DNA of 64,000 nucleotides, taken from contig NC_058192.1 in NCBI RefSeq assembly GCF_907165205.1, forward strand, positions 14,260,001 to 14,324,000, written 5' to 3'. Shown here piece by piece: positions 11,011 through 22,402 of this stretch. The notes beneath the pieces were generated by a model. That model made no database searches. It was not told the origin of the DNA and saw nothing but the letters and a program-made list of their open reading frames with translations. Each line of letters begins with the position of its first letter. Within the stretch, counting starts at the first letter, position 1. This DNA is from Coccinella septempunctata. Lineage: Eukaryota > Arthropoda > Insecta > Coleoptera > Coccinellidae. A program made the position numbers and the translations under genes.

Positions 11011-11919
11011 GATTCGGGTGACTTGGGACGATTTTGAAATTCAACTTGTCATATTTCAAAAACGGTGACCTATTTTCATGTGAGAAAGAGGTTCAAATAT
11101 GCTACATGACTCAGACTATTGATTATGATATACCATGCTTCAGAATTCGGATATAAATTTAAAAAAAAATAAAATATACTTGTACCAAGTCACCCACCGA
11201 GTTGGGAAGCTTGGGACATAAGTTAAAATCCATTGATTTCTCAACTCTCAAATGAAATAGGTGACTTGGGACGGTGTATAGTTTTGAAAAAATAGAATTT
11301 GTGATCATATAGTTGAAATTCGGTAAGGAAATTGAATGATAAACTCCTATTACAGAGAAAGTAAATATATTGCAATTCAAATGTAAAAAAACTAAACAAA
11401 ACGAGGAAACTTTTATTTCTTTCATTCTTTGGTGGCTTCTTTGTGAAAATAACGTAAATAATAATATCCTGCGAAAAATCGGCATGTTTTCTGTTGCCAA
11501 TACGCCGCTTGTATCTATTCGGCCTCGTATTCGGCATTGTCCCAAGTCACCCTATGAAACAACATAATAAATGAATGAGATCCGTGTTGCCGTTTGATTT
11601 GTAAACAACCTTGTTTCATATCCCACGTATCCAGAAAAAAAAAATCACACATGCACAAAATGAAACACATGTACAGGACACTATTAAGTATAAGGGCCAT
11701 AAAAAAACGCGCTTTTATTCTCCTGAATTTGTTGATTTTCCTGTCAATTCAAACGCTCTGGTCACGGCAAACTCAACAGGAGATAATTGTTAAACTAACC
11801 GAAAAGACGCTACACAATCTTATAAGTTTGTCCCTTCACTCATAAATGGTAAGAAACAAAGAAATCTGCAAAGGGGGTAATTATCCCAAGTTACAGGACT
11901 GTCCCAAGTCACCCGAATC
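11011..11919. mobile_element. Tc1/mariner-like non-autonomous element, 909 bp
   Basis: The left end GATTCGGGTGACTTGGGAC matches the right end read inverted over 19 bases. TA dinucleotides stand outside both (11009-11010 and 11920-11921). The motif GTGACTTGGGAC or its complement recurs inside (around 11190-11205, 11262-11273 and 11538-11552), so the ends are echoed internally. Short frames inside show no transposase motif. It is probably an old deletion derivative or a MITE. Confidence 0.75.
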
Positions 11920-12307
11920 TACTGGTGCTACCCTACGAAAAGGGCATATTTTCGATGGCCTCAATATCAAGCTTCATAACAAACTATTTCGGAACAGAAT
12001 AAACAAAGCTTGGAAAAGTGATGCCTCACTCATATTAGCACTAAATTTGATCTAGTTCAGTCCTTGAACTCATTGTACGGAAAACAATTAAAATTTCATT
12101 TCTGAAGCCTATATGCTTGAGTCTGCGTCTTAAGTTTTTGCTAGAAAAAATATGATAACTATCCACAATTCTCCACCTTAACGGTAGGTACGCAGGACCT
12201 TTTTGGTTCTTGGAAAAACCATTCATCATTTCGAAGAACCAAAGGCAAGCAAATCAACAGAACCATCGTGATTCACTGTTGATTCAAAATAACGAAAACA
12301 AACCCAC

Positions 12308-12601
12308 CTTGCAAGCGTATTCCTCGTTAGTGGCGACATTGACACATTTGTAGAAAGAACTTCCATCCACAAGATCCATCAGCAGGTACTTATCACCGAT
12401 TATCATCGGAGAGTGCGGATCTCCGGAATGATGTCCTGAATTTGCGTCCCTACTGTTAGTAACCCTCGGGACTCTACACTCGCGATTTCGTGAACTCGAC
12501 ATCACCACATTCTTCGCGTTGTCACTGGAAGATACACTTTCAACAGATTTGTCCACTGTAACAACACGACCACCTTCCATCACTTCTTGAGCACTCTGCA
12601 T
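12308..12601 (-). CDS. trbl: Tribbles pseudokinase, first coding exon (partial gene)
   Basis: The ATG at 12601 opens 98 codons ending at a donor (TGCAAG|GTGGGT, phase 0). Residues 1-65 are Ser/Arg-rich and low complexity. From about residue 66 the reading IIGDKYLLMDLVDGSSFYKC and then NEEYACK matches the start of the Tribbles pseudokinase domain. A normal kinase would have a complete Gly-rich loop there, and Tribbles does not. Tribbles proteins are known scaffolds that bring substrates to the COP1 ubiquitin ligase and bind MAPKK and Akt. No further kinase exon exists to the left in this window, so the next exon must lie beyond position 1. An acceptor at 12688-12687 (CTGTTTCAG) would place 85 bases of 5' UTR on this exon. 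Orthology is by motif reading; the gene name is otherwise inferred. Confidence 0.8.
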
Positions 12602-13145
12602 CTTGACTTATTGGGATCGGTATTATAAACACACTTCACCGGGGTTTTTTTCGAAAATCCTTGATTGTTCTGGTACTGAACTGAATCTGAAACAGAGGAA
12701 AGTCCCAAGACTATATGGAAATTGTAAGGAGATACGTGACACTAATGTGAAGGTACTCGGTAGATAAAAGTATAATAATTCTGATTAGATAGACGAAAGT
12801 TACGTGAAAATTTGTTTGAAATCAACACTCGTGTAACAAATCGGAAATTCAGCTGAAGGAGTTAGAATAAGTAATAAATAATGTGTTTATCGTATATTCG
12901 AAAGCCAATGAGATTATTTGAGATAAATTGTTTCGTTGAACTCGTGATTTCAACAAGACAAGATCTGACAACTTCGTACTTAAGACACAAGCAAAAACTT
13001 GGTCCAAGTCTTTCGAGGCACAGAAATTTATCTAATTGAGACAACTACCTATCACACCGGCCTTTTAAATCCACAATAAATTAATGAAAACACCGAGCCT
13101 TTCACCGAAAAAACTTTTGCGTTTCGCAAACAACGAAATACTCAC

Positions 13146-13420
13146 ATTTGCAAATAAGAACTGCTAAATCCAAGGGGGGTCGGAACCGATTTTGTCAAAT
13201 CCACTGTGCGAAATCCAAAATAACCCGAAACGTCACACGTCGACACGAAAAAGTTACGTATTCTGGAGTTGCGGACGGCGCGCTCACTCCATGACACAAC
13301 CTGCTCTGACGACGGGATCGGGCGGATAGAAGGAGAAAAGAGAGTCGCTTTTGAGCGTTGAGTAGCGGCGTCGGATAGAGGAAAGCTCCGTAGTGGGGCG
13401 TGCATGCGCAGCGGCTGCTA
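13146..13420 (-). other. trbl: Probable tribbles 5' UTR exon and core promoter region
   Basis: On the minus strand a GC- and CpG-rich block (about 13420 down to 13146) ends at a good donor, GCAAAT|GTGAGT. The acceptor CTGTTTCAG at 12688-12687 lies 0.45 kb downstream and leads into the exon with the tribbles ATG. The block has no long frame tied to the coding exon. The upstream edge (transcription start) is not definable by eye; I saw no clear TATA box, as expected for a CpG-rich promoter. Confidence 0.5.
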
Positions 13421-13449
13421 TACGCGGCTTTACGACTACCTAGTGAATT

Positions 13450-16130
13450 CTTCCGGGGGTGATTTTAAATAAATTTTAAAATAGATACAAATGGGGAAGT
13501 GATTGAAATTGCTGCATTGTCGGAGTTCACGTTTTTTCGGAGAATTCGGTGAATTTTTCATGATTTCTGGCCGCTCCAACTGGAAACGGATGGGAAGTTA
13601 CGCTGACTTAGGGCCCATGAAATTATTTTGTTTTGCATCCCTTTCAAACTTATCGAATTGTTGATTCTTCAAAAGCTGAATCTGCTTCATCATGATATAA
13701 ATAGGACATGAAGCGGAATAGCTAAAAAATTGCTTGATATTAAAATTAAATTATTAGAAGCTTAGAAGAACTTCGACACTACTTTGGCTATGTTAGATTT
13801 TCAGCAAAGCATTCTCCTTTTATGATCTTGATCTGTATGAAGTGTATGTCAAGGACCTTTTTAATAAATCTCTTCTTTTTTTACAGGGTGTTGATATGTG
13901 GCAGCGAAAAATTTCCGTTTTTTTGAAATAAAGAGGGAAATAAGAGTTGTTGCTTCAAGACCTCAGGACGCTATTATCTCAAAACACTGATTTCGTTGTT
14001 ATAAAAATATGTATTACTGTTTCATAAAATTCCGTTGCACTCTTAAAATTCGTCTTTTTTAAGATAACAGCAGATACAAAATCGCATGTACCTTGTCGAT
14101 GTTACACAATGGGCCATATGCATAAAGAAGTAGTAAATGCTTTCACTTCAGTTTATTGAAAGGAAATTATACATCTTATAAGCAACTGACAAAGATAGTA
14201 TTATAGTAAAAGCAAATACTCTTCTTTATGCATACGACTCATTATTACACATGTGCTTGATACAATATTTGTTTTTAGGGATAGAACAAATAGAATAAAT
14301 CGATGAAAAATATGGGTTTCCAAGTTACAAACGCGAAATAAAACTGTCATGTTTCTCTAAATACAACACCTGATCTTTTCCTCAAAATCAGAGTGAGCAT
14401 AACACAACATGTCTTCAATAACACTTAATGAAAATGTCATTCCTCTAACGTTGAAAGGGATATAGTTGTGACAATCTCGAATAGGGAATAAGCTCAAATA
14501 ATATCAGTTAAGTCATGATAAAATTCAATAGGGAATCCAAAAATGTTATTCAGAAAACCTAGAAATAATTTAGATCTTCTAGGCATTCCGAAACATTATA
14601 AAAAAATATCATGAAAATATCCGCTTTACTCCATATAATTCTGGTGGATTTAAAAAAAAATACCGTATACTGTGATTTGGACAAATACAATAGCGTTATA
14701 TGGATACAACCTTTCCACTTCTGAATGTGTGCTGTAAGAATGCTAATTGTTTTGGTTCATTTTTCATTGAAGAAATGTTTTCCTGTTTGAATTACAGGAA
14801 TGTAGACAAGTTATTTTTCTGATGAGTATGTTGTTACTTTTATTTATTATGAATATTAATTCTTTTCATCATTATATTCAAGTTTGTTCATTTTCAGCAT
14901 TTTAGATCTCATATTGATGGCTCAAACCTATACCTCAGTAATTAAATGCCGACTTCACATAATTCAGGATTTAAAATGAAATTATTGATGTTGTTGACAC
15001 ATTAATGAGGAAACACACGTTTTCAAACTAGTTAGCCGTTATAGAATGGAAATAAAGGTTTGAAACTATACCTTTATCGCATCTACAGGTTCGGTGGATT
15101 TTCCGAAGTCATAACACCTTTAATTTTCAAAGTTATAAAAGCTCAGAAATTTGGAAAATCATAAAAACAATTATTTACCCACCATTTACAGATAGGTAAA
15201 ACCACATTTACATGCACCCGATCACAAGACGTTGAATTGGTCGGGAATGTTTTGTTGTATCTTTCAGAAAATGTACCCACATTTTCAAATTCCCGAAATT
15301 AGAACAGTGATATCGATACAAAAATAAGTATTTAATTTTCGGATTAGTGTTGGCCCAAAGTTTGGAACGGCCTTGTCTGAAGGCTATATGATAAATTCGA
15401 TTGAATTTCCTGTTTTGATGATCGATTACCAGTAGTTCTCTAGTTGTCAAAAATGGGCTGAAATAGCCGATGATAAAAAAATTCAAAATTTCCTAGACGT
15501 TTTCATCACTGTTCAGTTTTCTTGGGTGAGCAATAAGTTTTGATTGGTAATGTCGGCCTCGCTGGGGTAGATATAGGTATTTCGAAATTCTGGTTTTGCC
15601 GATAGTCCATGTTTTGTAAATATGTCATAAATTTGAACAACTATTATATTATATTGCGTATTGCTTCTAAAGAATCAGCAACGAACAGATGCTCTCATCT
15701 CTCTTCACAGTCGTGTCGGCACGTTTTCGAATTCATAAATGAAATTTTACTTTATTGAATGCGGCACTATCTTTTACGACTACTAGGTACAAGTACTTCC
15801 TAAAACTTCTTTCGAGAAGTTGTAGAATTGGATACATAAGGGTTTTTCAATGAAGAAAAATAGTTATTCCAGAGGCAATTGTTTGTCTCTGGTTATTCCG
15901 AGAAGGAATGGAACTATTAAAAGATTATACTTTGAGAGGTAGAAGAAATTTGCAGACAGAAAGTATTCATATCAGGGAACAAAAGGAATGTTATCTTATT
16001 TCGAGCATTGTTCCTTGTAGCCATAAATTTTTTCGGTTTCAAATATTCAATGCTAATGGTAAGTCGAATAACGACCAATAAATTCGCTCGTACAAAATTA
16101 ACCATTGTAGGTACCTATATTCTTTTCTAT
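13450..16130. other. Intergenic DNA, repeats only
   Basis: No coding exon was recognised. A fragment beginning CAGGGTGTTGATATGTGG at 13885 has the look of a Tc1-like end that recurs in insect genomes. A 36-bp imperfect inverted repeat lies at 14108-14243 (separate entry). The rest is AT-rich unique-looking sequence. Confidence 0.3.
14108..14243. repeat. Small foldback element, about 36-bp imperfect arms
   Basis: The left arm includes CATATGCATAAAGAAGTAGT and the right arm read inverted includes CGTATGCATAAAGAAGAGTA. Both continue to AAATGCTTT / TTTGCTTT. A loop of about 65 bases separates them. It is too short for coding and is likely a degraded MITE. Confidence 0.55.
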
Positions 16131-16131
16131 A

Positions 16132-16878
16132 CAGGATGTCTGTAAACAAATGCGAAGGACTTAGGGAGATGATTCCTCGATGAAAATGAGCAGGGGTAGT
16201 TTCTATAAATTTTTTTCGAAATCGACCCCCCTTTCAAGATACAACCTTAAGAAGGCGATGACGAGTTGACAGTTTTAATTTTTTTTACAGGTTCTAAAAA
16301 ACACTGAGTCATACAACTATACATAATATGAAGCAGTTAGTAGATTACTCACACAATTTTTTTAGATCTCATAACTTTATTATTAGGGGTTGAAAATAAC
16401 AGCAGGAGGTAGTCATTCTATGGAATTAATGGAATGAACAGTGATCAGAACTGCTTGTAAGTTTTTATTTATTTCGAGAAAAGTATCGACTGTATCGAAA
16501 TTTTGCAAGAGACTTTTTTTCTCCAAAATTGAATGGGAAACTATAAGACAATTTTATTTTTCGAAAATCTATCCCCCGAAAACAATTTTTGAAGGAAAAT
16601 CATAAGGGTTGTTGTTTTCAACCCCTAATAATAAAGTTATGAGATCTAAAAAAATTGTGTGAGTAATCTACTTAGTGCTTCATATTATGTATAGGTTTAT
16701 GACTCAGTGTTTTATTTAACCCGTAAAAAAAATTAAAAACTGTCAACTCACCATCGCCTTCCGAAGGCTGTATCTTGGAAGGGAGGTCGATTTCGAAAAA
16801 AAATTATAGGCACTTCCCCTGCTTATTTTCATCGAGAAATCATCTCCCTAAGTCCTTCGCATTTGTTTACAGACATCG
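16132..16878. mobile_element. Foldback element with arms of about 250 bp
   Basis: The sequence from CAGGATGTCTGTAAACAAAT inward is repeated inverted from the right end (16878 inward) for about 250 bases. Shared blocks include GCGAAGGACTTAGGGAGATG, AATCATCTCCCTAAG (inverse), CACACAATTTTTTTAGATCT and CATAACTTTATTATTAGGGG. The central 230 bases are unique. TA borders both sides, although the right end has lost two bases. The arms are similar enough for a long stem. A fragment of the same family lies at 6002-6075. Confidence 0.8.
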
Positions 16879-17189
16879 TATATAATTCAAATGAATAGAT
16901 TTATATAAAAATTATTAATTTCTTATCAATTGAATCAAAAAACTTTCTGTGTTCAAAATTTTTTTTGAATTTTCTGAATTATCCGAAACAATTTGAGATC
17001 GCTACTACAGGCATGTTTAAACATATTCATGAAAGTCGAAAAACAAAACAAACAAAAGTTAGTAAGTAGTTAGTGCATTGCTCTATTAACTGATGAATTC
17101 CTAATATTTTCTCTCCCACAGTTCAAGACATACTGTCTTTCAAAATGGCGAGGCACTCTGTGATCAGGTCCTCTTCATCCCCAAAGAAC

Positions 17190-17235
17190 ATGGGGGTCGC
17201 CAGGGAGGGGGCAGCTGCCCCCCCTCACCACCGCC
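17190..17235. repeat. GC-rich palindromic transposon end (hAT-like)
   Basis: A local GC spike centres on the palindrome GGGGGCAGCTGCCCCCC (17205-17221) and continues into CACCACCGCCCCCTAGAGG. The style matches the block at 841-905. No partner end is visible. Confidence 0.3.
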
Positions 17236-18356
17236 CCCTAGAGGTTCAACCCTTCTTGTATCTTATACTACCTCTAGTTCATGATTTCTATACTGTAACA
17301 CTCGTCAATTTCTGATAAGCGATAAACTCATTCTCATCATTAGCTTTCTATGGCGATAATGTCCTGGAAGATTACGCCTGAGTATTTTTTTTCTATTTCG
17401 GTTTTTTCCTTCTCCAAAAACATTTTCCTACATTACAGAAATGTTCTGGGCCAGTAACTGTGCTCCCTTTCTGACAAGTGTGTAGGCTTCTTCGACCTTG
17501 GGCCTTACCTTTTTCGTTGAATTTTCTTTGGCACCCCCATATCAGTTCAAAACCCTCCAGAACCCCAGCAAACGATGTCTTTATTATTGTCCTCATTAAC
17601 CGTTTTACAACATCGCGAAGAAACTAAGTTGCGCTGTTAATTGCAATATCATATACATGCTTTCTTGGGCCAACAACCCCCATCCCATTTCTTGATTCCT
17701 ATCCATTAGAGCAAATATCCAATTACAACGCAGTCTCTCAGCAAGCAGCTGTCGCATCGCAAGAAGCAATACAACAAAACCTTTTATCGCGAGTACCTAC
17801 TACCGACCGACTACGAAGAAATAATTAAGTAGGAAGGACATAAAAAATTTCGCCGCATCTGCTCTCCGCCGAAGACAGGATGGTCGAAGTATTTTATACC
17901 TTTCACCCTTCACTGATGTGAAAGAGGGGTGGTGGGTGGCAAGCTGCACCATGCGTTGTTATTGTTTGGGGTCTCAGGTAGTTTCACAAAAGCGCTGTTG
18001 CCGAATCTTGATTGTAGTAATCGTAATAAGGAGAGTAAACGATAGTACTTTTTCCACCATAATCCCTTACAGACAGATTGAACCACTACTCACACGGTGA
18101 AGTTCAGGATTAAAATGACTTGAAGTAAATTGTTTCAAAATTGCTTATTATAAAATATCCAAGATGTCATCCCTCAATTCGAAGGCGATCCCATGAAATT
18201 CCCAGTACGGGTCTGATTCGTTTCACGCTTACTTTCCAAGACCCCGAAACAGAGGGGTAAAAGTTATATTTTTTAATAGTTTTTATAAGAAGCGTTATAC
18301 AGTTTAATAAATTCATCAATGATCACAGTATAATTCTTAATTGATTGTATGAAATA

Positions 18357-19006
18357 GGGTACTCTAACGATTTGTCAAAATCAGCTAAGCGTTCGTTGCC
18401 GTGGGGCACATAAGCTTTTCCCTCCGTTGATTCGCATGCTGTTTTGGTCGAGTATTGTGTTTTGTGCATATTTTTGGAAAAAATGTTCTTCCTGACGTTA
18501 GATTAGAGTGATGAGACTATAACTTTCTCAGAAATGCCTCTTTATAGTGATAATAAAAAGCTTTGTGTGCCCCACGGTAACAAACAATCACTGATTTTGA
18601 CAAATCGTTAGCCTAGTTGCACACACACCGATTTTGGACGGCCGATTTTATATCGGTCGTCCAAATTCCAATAGTGAACCACGTGTGGGAACGGGACCTT
18701 GCACATACGCCGACCACAGATCGGTGACGGTAAAATGCCGGTGAGAAACCGTCCAATACCGGCAATACCGGGATGTGACTAAGTACACGTTTGTACAAGC
18801 ACCGATTGTATACCATTGAACTCAAGAAGGGGTTCTTTCTTGAGTTCAATGTTTTTTACCGACCATTTCAGTCGACTTTAGTTGGCTGATCGTTTGGACG
18901 GCAAAAATCCGGATAGTGTGCAAGCAACTGCTGCCGATAAAATATCGGCCGATTTTATTCCGGGCCGTCCAAAATCGGTGTGTGTGCAACTAGGCTAAGA
19001 GTACCC
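18357..19006. mobile_element. Outer MITE interrupted by a second MITE
   Basis: The left end GGGTACTCTAACGATTTGTC and following bases recur inverted as two right-hand parts: GACAAATCGTTA at 18599-18610 and AGAGTACCC at 18998-19006. They are separated by the inner element. Arms extend further inward through AAAATCAG and CCGTGGGGCACA to AGCTTTT, about 58 bases. TA flanks the whole at 18355-18356 and 19007-19008. Without the insert the element would be about 265 bp. Confidence 0.8.
18611..18995. mobile_element. Inner MITE, 385 bp, inserted in the outer MITE
   Basis: The ends GCCTAGTTGCACACACACCG and following GATTTTGGACGGCC are perfect inverted repeats for about 34 bases. TA stands on both sides (18609-18610 and 18996-18997). 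The interior has further symmetric pairs (ATCGGTCG/CGGCCGAT-type) and a hairpin made of CATTGAACTCAAGAA and its inverse at 18814-18853. The insertion splits the right arm of the outer element, which gives the order of events. Confidence 0.82.
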
Positions 19007-19009
19007 TAT

Positions 19010-22000
19010 ACATAGGTATCTATGTTCTAAAAAATTTTAGGTATTTTTCTTCAAATGATGCCATCATATAAAAACTGCCCAGAGTCTAAACAAATATCAA
19101 GTACTTTGTTGTCAAAATTTTCATATTATCAAACATCAGTTCAATTCATTCTATGCAGTCTACAGAGCCTTCTTTAGGAAGCTGTGATAAAACCTCTAGA
19201 GTTGGTATCAATGGGGTATTTTTCCATATTTCAAAATATATGTCATAAAAATCCTTATAACTCAAATATCTCGAAATATATTTTTTTCGAATTTTAACAT
19301 ATTGCATTTTGTCTGTATTCGATTACGAAAATTCTGATTTCAGAAGTGCTCTTGTGAACATTCTACGTCATTTTTACAATCCGGCAACGCCCATTTGTGT
19401 CAGTCATGAAAGTTTTCTGATCACTATAGATGTAATGAATATCAATGATGTTTGATGATCACATTATTCACATTTGACAAGAAAAACACAAAATGTCATC
19501 GGTTTTAAGAAGGTGAAGACACAGATTACAGAAACAATTTTTTGTAATCTGTGGATATCTTCTTGATCGGTTCCAGTGTTGTCGAATTAACAAAAATTAC
19601 TATATTTTAATAAAGGCATTCTACGTCACAAGCTTTCACATAGTCGAAGTTTCGAAGGGTGTATTTCTGAAATGTCTGAATTTTGAAGCGAATCTTTTAC
19701 GTGTTGAATAACTAGTAGAAAAGGCTTTCCATAAATAATCTCAAATTCGGTTTTGGAGTTTTAGGAAACTTGCCCATTGTATCAATCAATTATCTCGTAT
19801 TCGAATAATGTATGCATTTAATGTTCCAGCACATAGGTAAAACTGCTCACAAACAGAAGCCCATTCGAACATTAGCCCATAAGTTGTACGATTTTTTTTT
19901 GTTCCTCAAAATATACAATTTGAAGACAACTCTAGGTTGAGTTTTGAATCTGACACATTAGTACAGAGCACAAAGTTCTTTCAATTCCATTAGATAGGTA
20001 ACTAATTTTTCGGTAAAATAGCCTTTTCATTCTTTACGACTCATTCATACACTAACAATATTTAGAGATGAGTATAGAATTATATGCGGGAAACAAACAG
20101 GGTTCTTTGTCTATGTCGACTATGTCGCTAGCAAACTCACTTGCTAAGGGGGGAGATTCATAGTTCCCCGAATGAATTCGAATAAAGTACCTTAAAGAGT
20201 CGAGCATCAGAAGGGCGAAATTGAACTACGAATATATTCGCAAACAGTTCTAGGTTTCTAATTCATTATTACTAGGGCAGCTTCAGTATTCGCATATTAT
20301 TGGATTCTCTATTAATTTTCTTGTCATAATAGGCATTCATTGCAAGCGCTCGAAGACAATATTCCTCTACCTCCTTCATACCATCGCAAACGGCTACCTG
20401 AGTAATCCAATTTTGATGTAATATTCTGCTACTGGCTGCTTCGGGAAAACTCGATCCCGACAGTGGTATTAAATACTCGTCTTCCAAATAAACCAAACCC
20501 ACGTAGTGAGTTGTATTAGCAGTAATTTTTTGTGAGAGTACTGAGTAAGACCTAAAAATAACCTCCAAAAGAAGAGTTGTGTAAAAACCTAACATATATG
20601 GAAACACAAGGTTTCTTTCGGCAAGTCATCGATCACCGAAATAACAAAATTCCAGGATATGGGCAAGAAATCGTAAAAAAACAATTACATCAAGCTGATC
20701 AATGTTTTGTTAGTCAGACATTGAAGAAATTTGACTTTATGCGAAACTATGGAAGTTACAAAAATATTGTTGAATTTAACTCAATTTGGGTTAATCGGTC
20801 GTCAATACAATAATAATCAACGATAGTTGTTTTGCAAATTCACAAAGATTAGGGGGTGTTCATCTCTCCCATACTGAAAACCACATTTTCGTCATCAAGA
20901 AGTGCAAAACTTGATTTCAACCTTATTCTCCTTCGGTGTCAAAAAAACTAAAAAAATTCAAATTGGGGGCGCTTGGAAAAATGAAGCTATAGTTTTCTAT
21001 GTATCACTCGGCGACAGTCTCGTGATACCTCATAAAGAAGGTATATTTTCGTGGTTGTTGCAAAAGTATGGAACAAATTGTTTATCTTGATTTAACAATG
21101 ATTAATGTATCGAAATATTGTGCAACCTTGCAGAGCACCACAGATTACCGAATTTCCTGTAGGTAAACTCATCGTGCTGTCATGACCTCTAAACCACATG
21201 AATTTCAAAACGGGAACTATTCATTAAGATGACTGTCGCTGACGGTCTATGCACGAAATTACCAGTTTTATGCAGGATTCTGCGAGTTCAGTACTTGCAA
21301 GAATCGCAGACACAAGGCCATGAATAATAAATGGCCAAACGATAACATGGTCGTCCATCGGCTTTGAGCTGGTGCGTGAGTGCCCTTTCAGTCATGGTGA
21401 CTAATGGATATTCGTCAATTCTGTAATATATGCTAATGCTGATCAATGATTCAGACGAACTGTAGTGTATAATAGATTGAATAAATTGGAGTGTGAAAGA
21501 ATCCGAATTGATCAAACTGTATACGCTGAACGAAAGCTTGAGGAAGCCATATGAGGGTATCAGATTTTTTAATTTAGTATGAAAGAGATTCAACGAAGAG
21601 AGAATTAGCTTAAATTATTTAACAGAGTTAACAGAGGAAGTTAATAACTAAGAATCCATGACGATATACTGCGTGTACAATATACCAAATGAAGCAGAGG
21701 ACTAGAATGCAGCAAAACTTTTTTTGGGACATTGGTTTTTCTATTTCAATAAGCAAATCATAATCTTTACCTTTTACACATCGACTCCTATCCTTGAAAG
21801 GGATTTCCTACCTCCTTTTTTATGATTAAACTTCCTCCCCTAGAGTCAATGTCCATAAAAAAATAACTAGATAGAGGGTGAGAGGTGAAAGGTGAATCTT
21901 TCTGCTCAGAATTTTTTCAAATTATTGACCCAAATTCATTCTGGCACACCATGGATCAAAATTGGTATTGTACTTGTACAGCGTACTTCACGTAAACGGC

Positions 22001-22330
22001 TTATTGGATTTTGTGACTTAAATATTCATTTGGCAAAACTCTGAAGGAAACCATAAATATGATATAATATTCTGCAAATAAATAAAAATAAAAATCCAAA
22101 TACCTACGACTGGTTTTCAAAATAAATGGTATAAAGAAAATTTCTGACCATTTTGTGTTTCATTTGAACTCAAAGCTATTTCGAGAACCTTTTCATTTCT
22201 TGATAGTTTCAGTTTGTTCATTTCGGTCAGTAAAATTTTTGAAAATTTTCATTTTTCATATCCTGAAGCTTCAATAATTTTTTTTTAATAAGAAGGTTTT
22301 TGTTCGTTGTATATTCATAGTAGGTCAACA
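19010..22330. other. Intergenic DNA with unassigned short frames
   Basis: Two neighbouring frames on opposite strands were considered: 20272-20607 minus (111 codons) and 20577-20813 plus (78 codons). Neither has a motif I know, nor a joined exon. A stem based on CACAGATTACA lies at 19520-19553. The remainder shows no genes or clear repeat ends. Confidence 0.25.
19520..19553. repeat. Hairpin built on CACAGATTACA
   Basis: CACAGATTACA and its exact inverse TGTAATCTGTG flank a 12-base loop, with weaker pairing further out (AAGAAGG / CTTCTT). The same core occurs as a tight palindrome at 26428-26454, so both may belong to one repeat family. Confidence 0.5.
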
Positions 22331-22402
22331 GGGGATATAGCTCAGTGGTAGAGCATTCGACTGCAGATCGAGAGGTCCCCGGTTCAAACCCGGGTGTCCC
22401 CT
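22331..22402 (+). tRNA. tRNA-Cys (GCA)
   Basis: All four arms pair: acceptor GGGGATA with TGTCCCC, D stem GCTC with GAGC, anticodon stem around the loop CTGCAGA giving anticodon GCA, and T stem CCCGG with CCGGG around TTCAAAC. The A box (TAGCTCAGTGG) and B box (GGTTCAAACCC) are good. There is no intron and the discriminator base is T. A run of nine T, separated by one A, follows at once and is a strong RNA polymerase III terminator. It should be functional. Confidence 0.97.

Noticed and set aside
11159..11545. 128-codon minus frame
   Set aside because: Falls within the TIR element at 11011-11919 and has no transposase-like motif.
20272..20813. Two opposing frames as a pair of small genes
   Set aside because: No signal peptide, motif or splice partner; only coding-like appearance.
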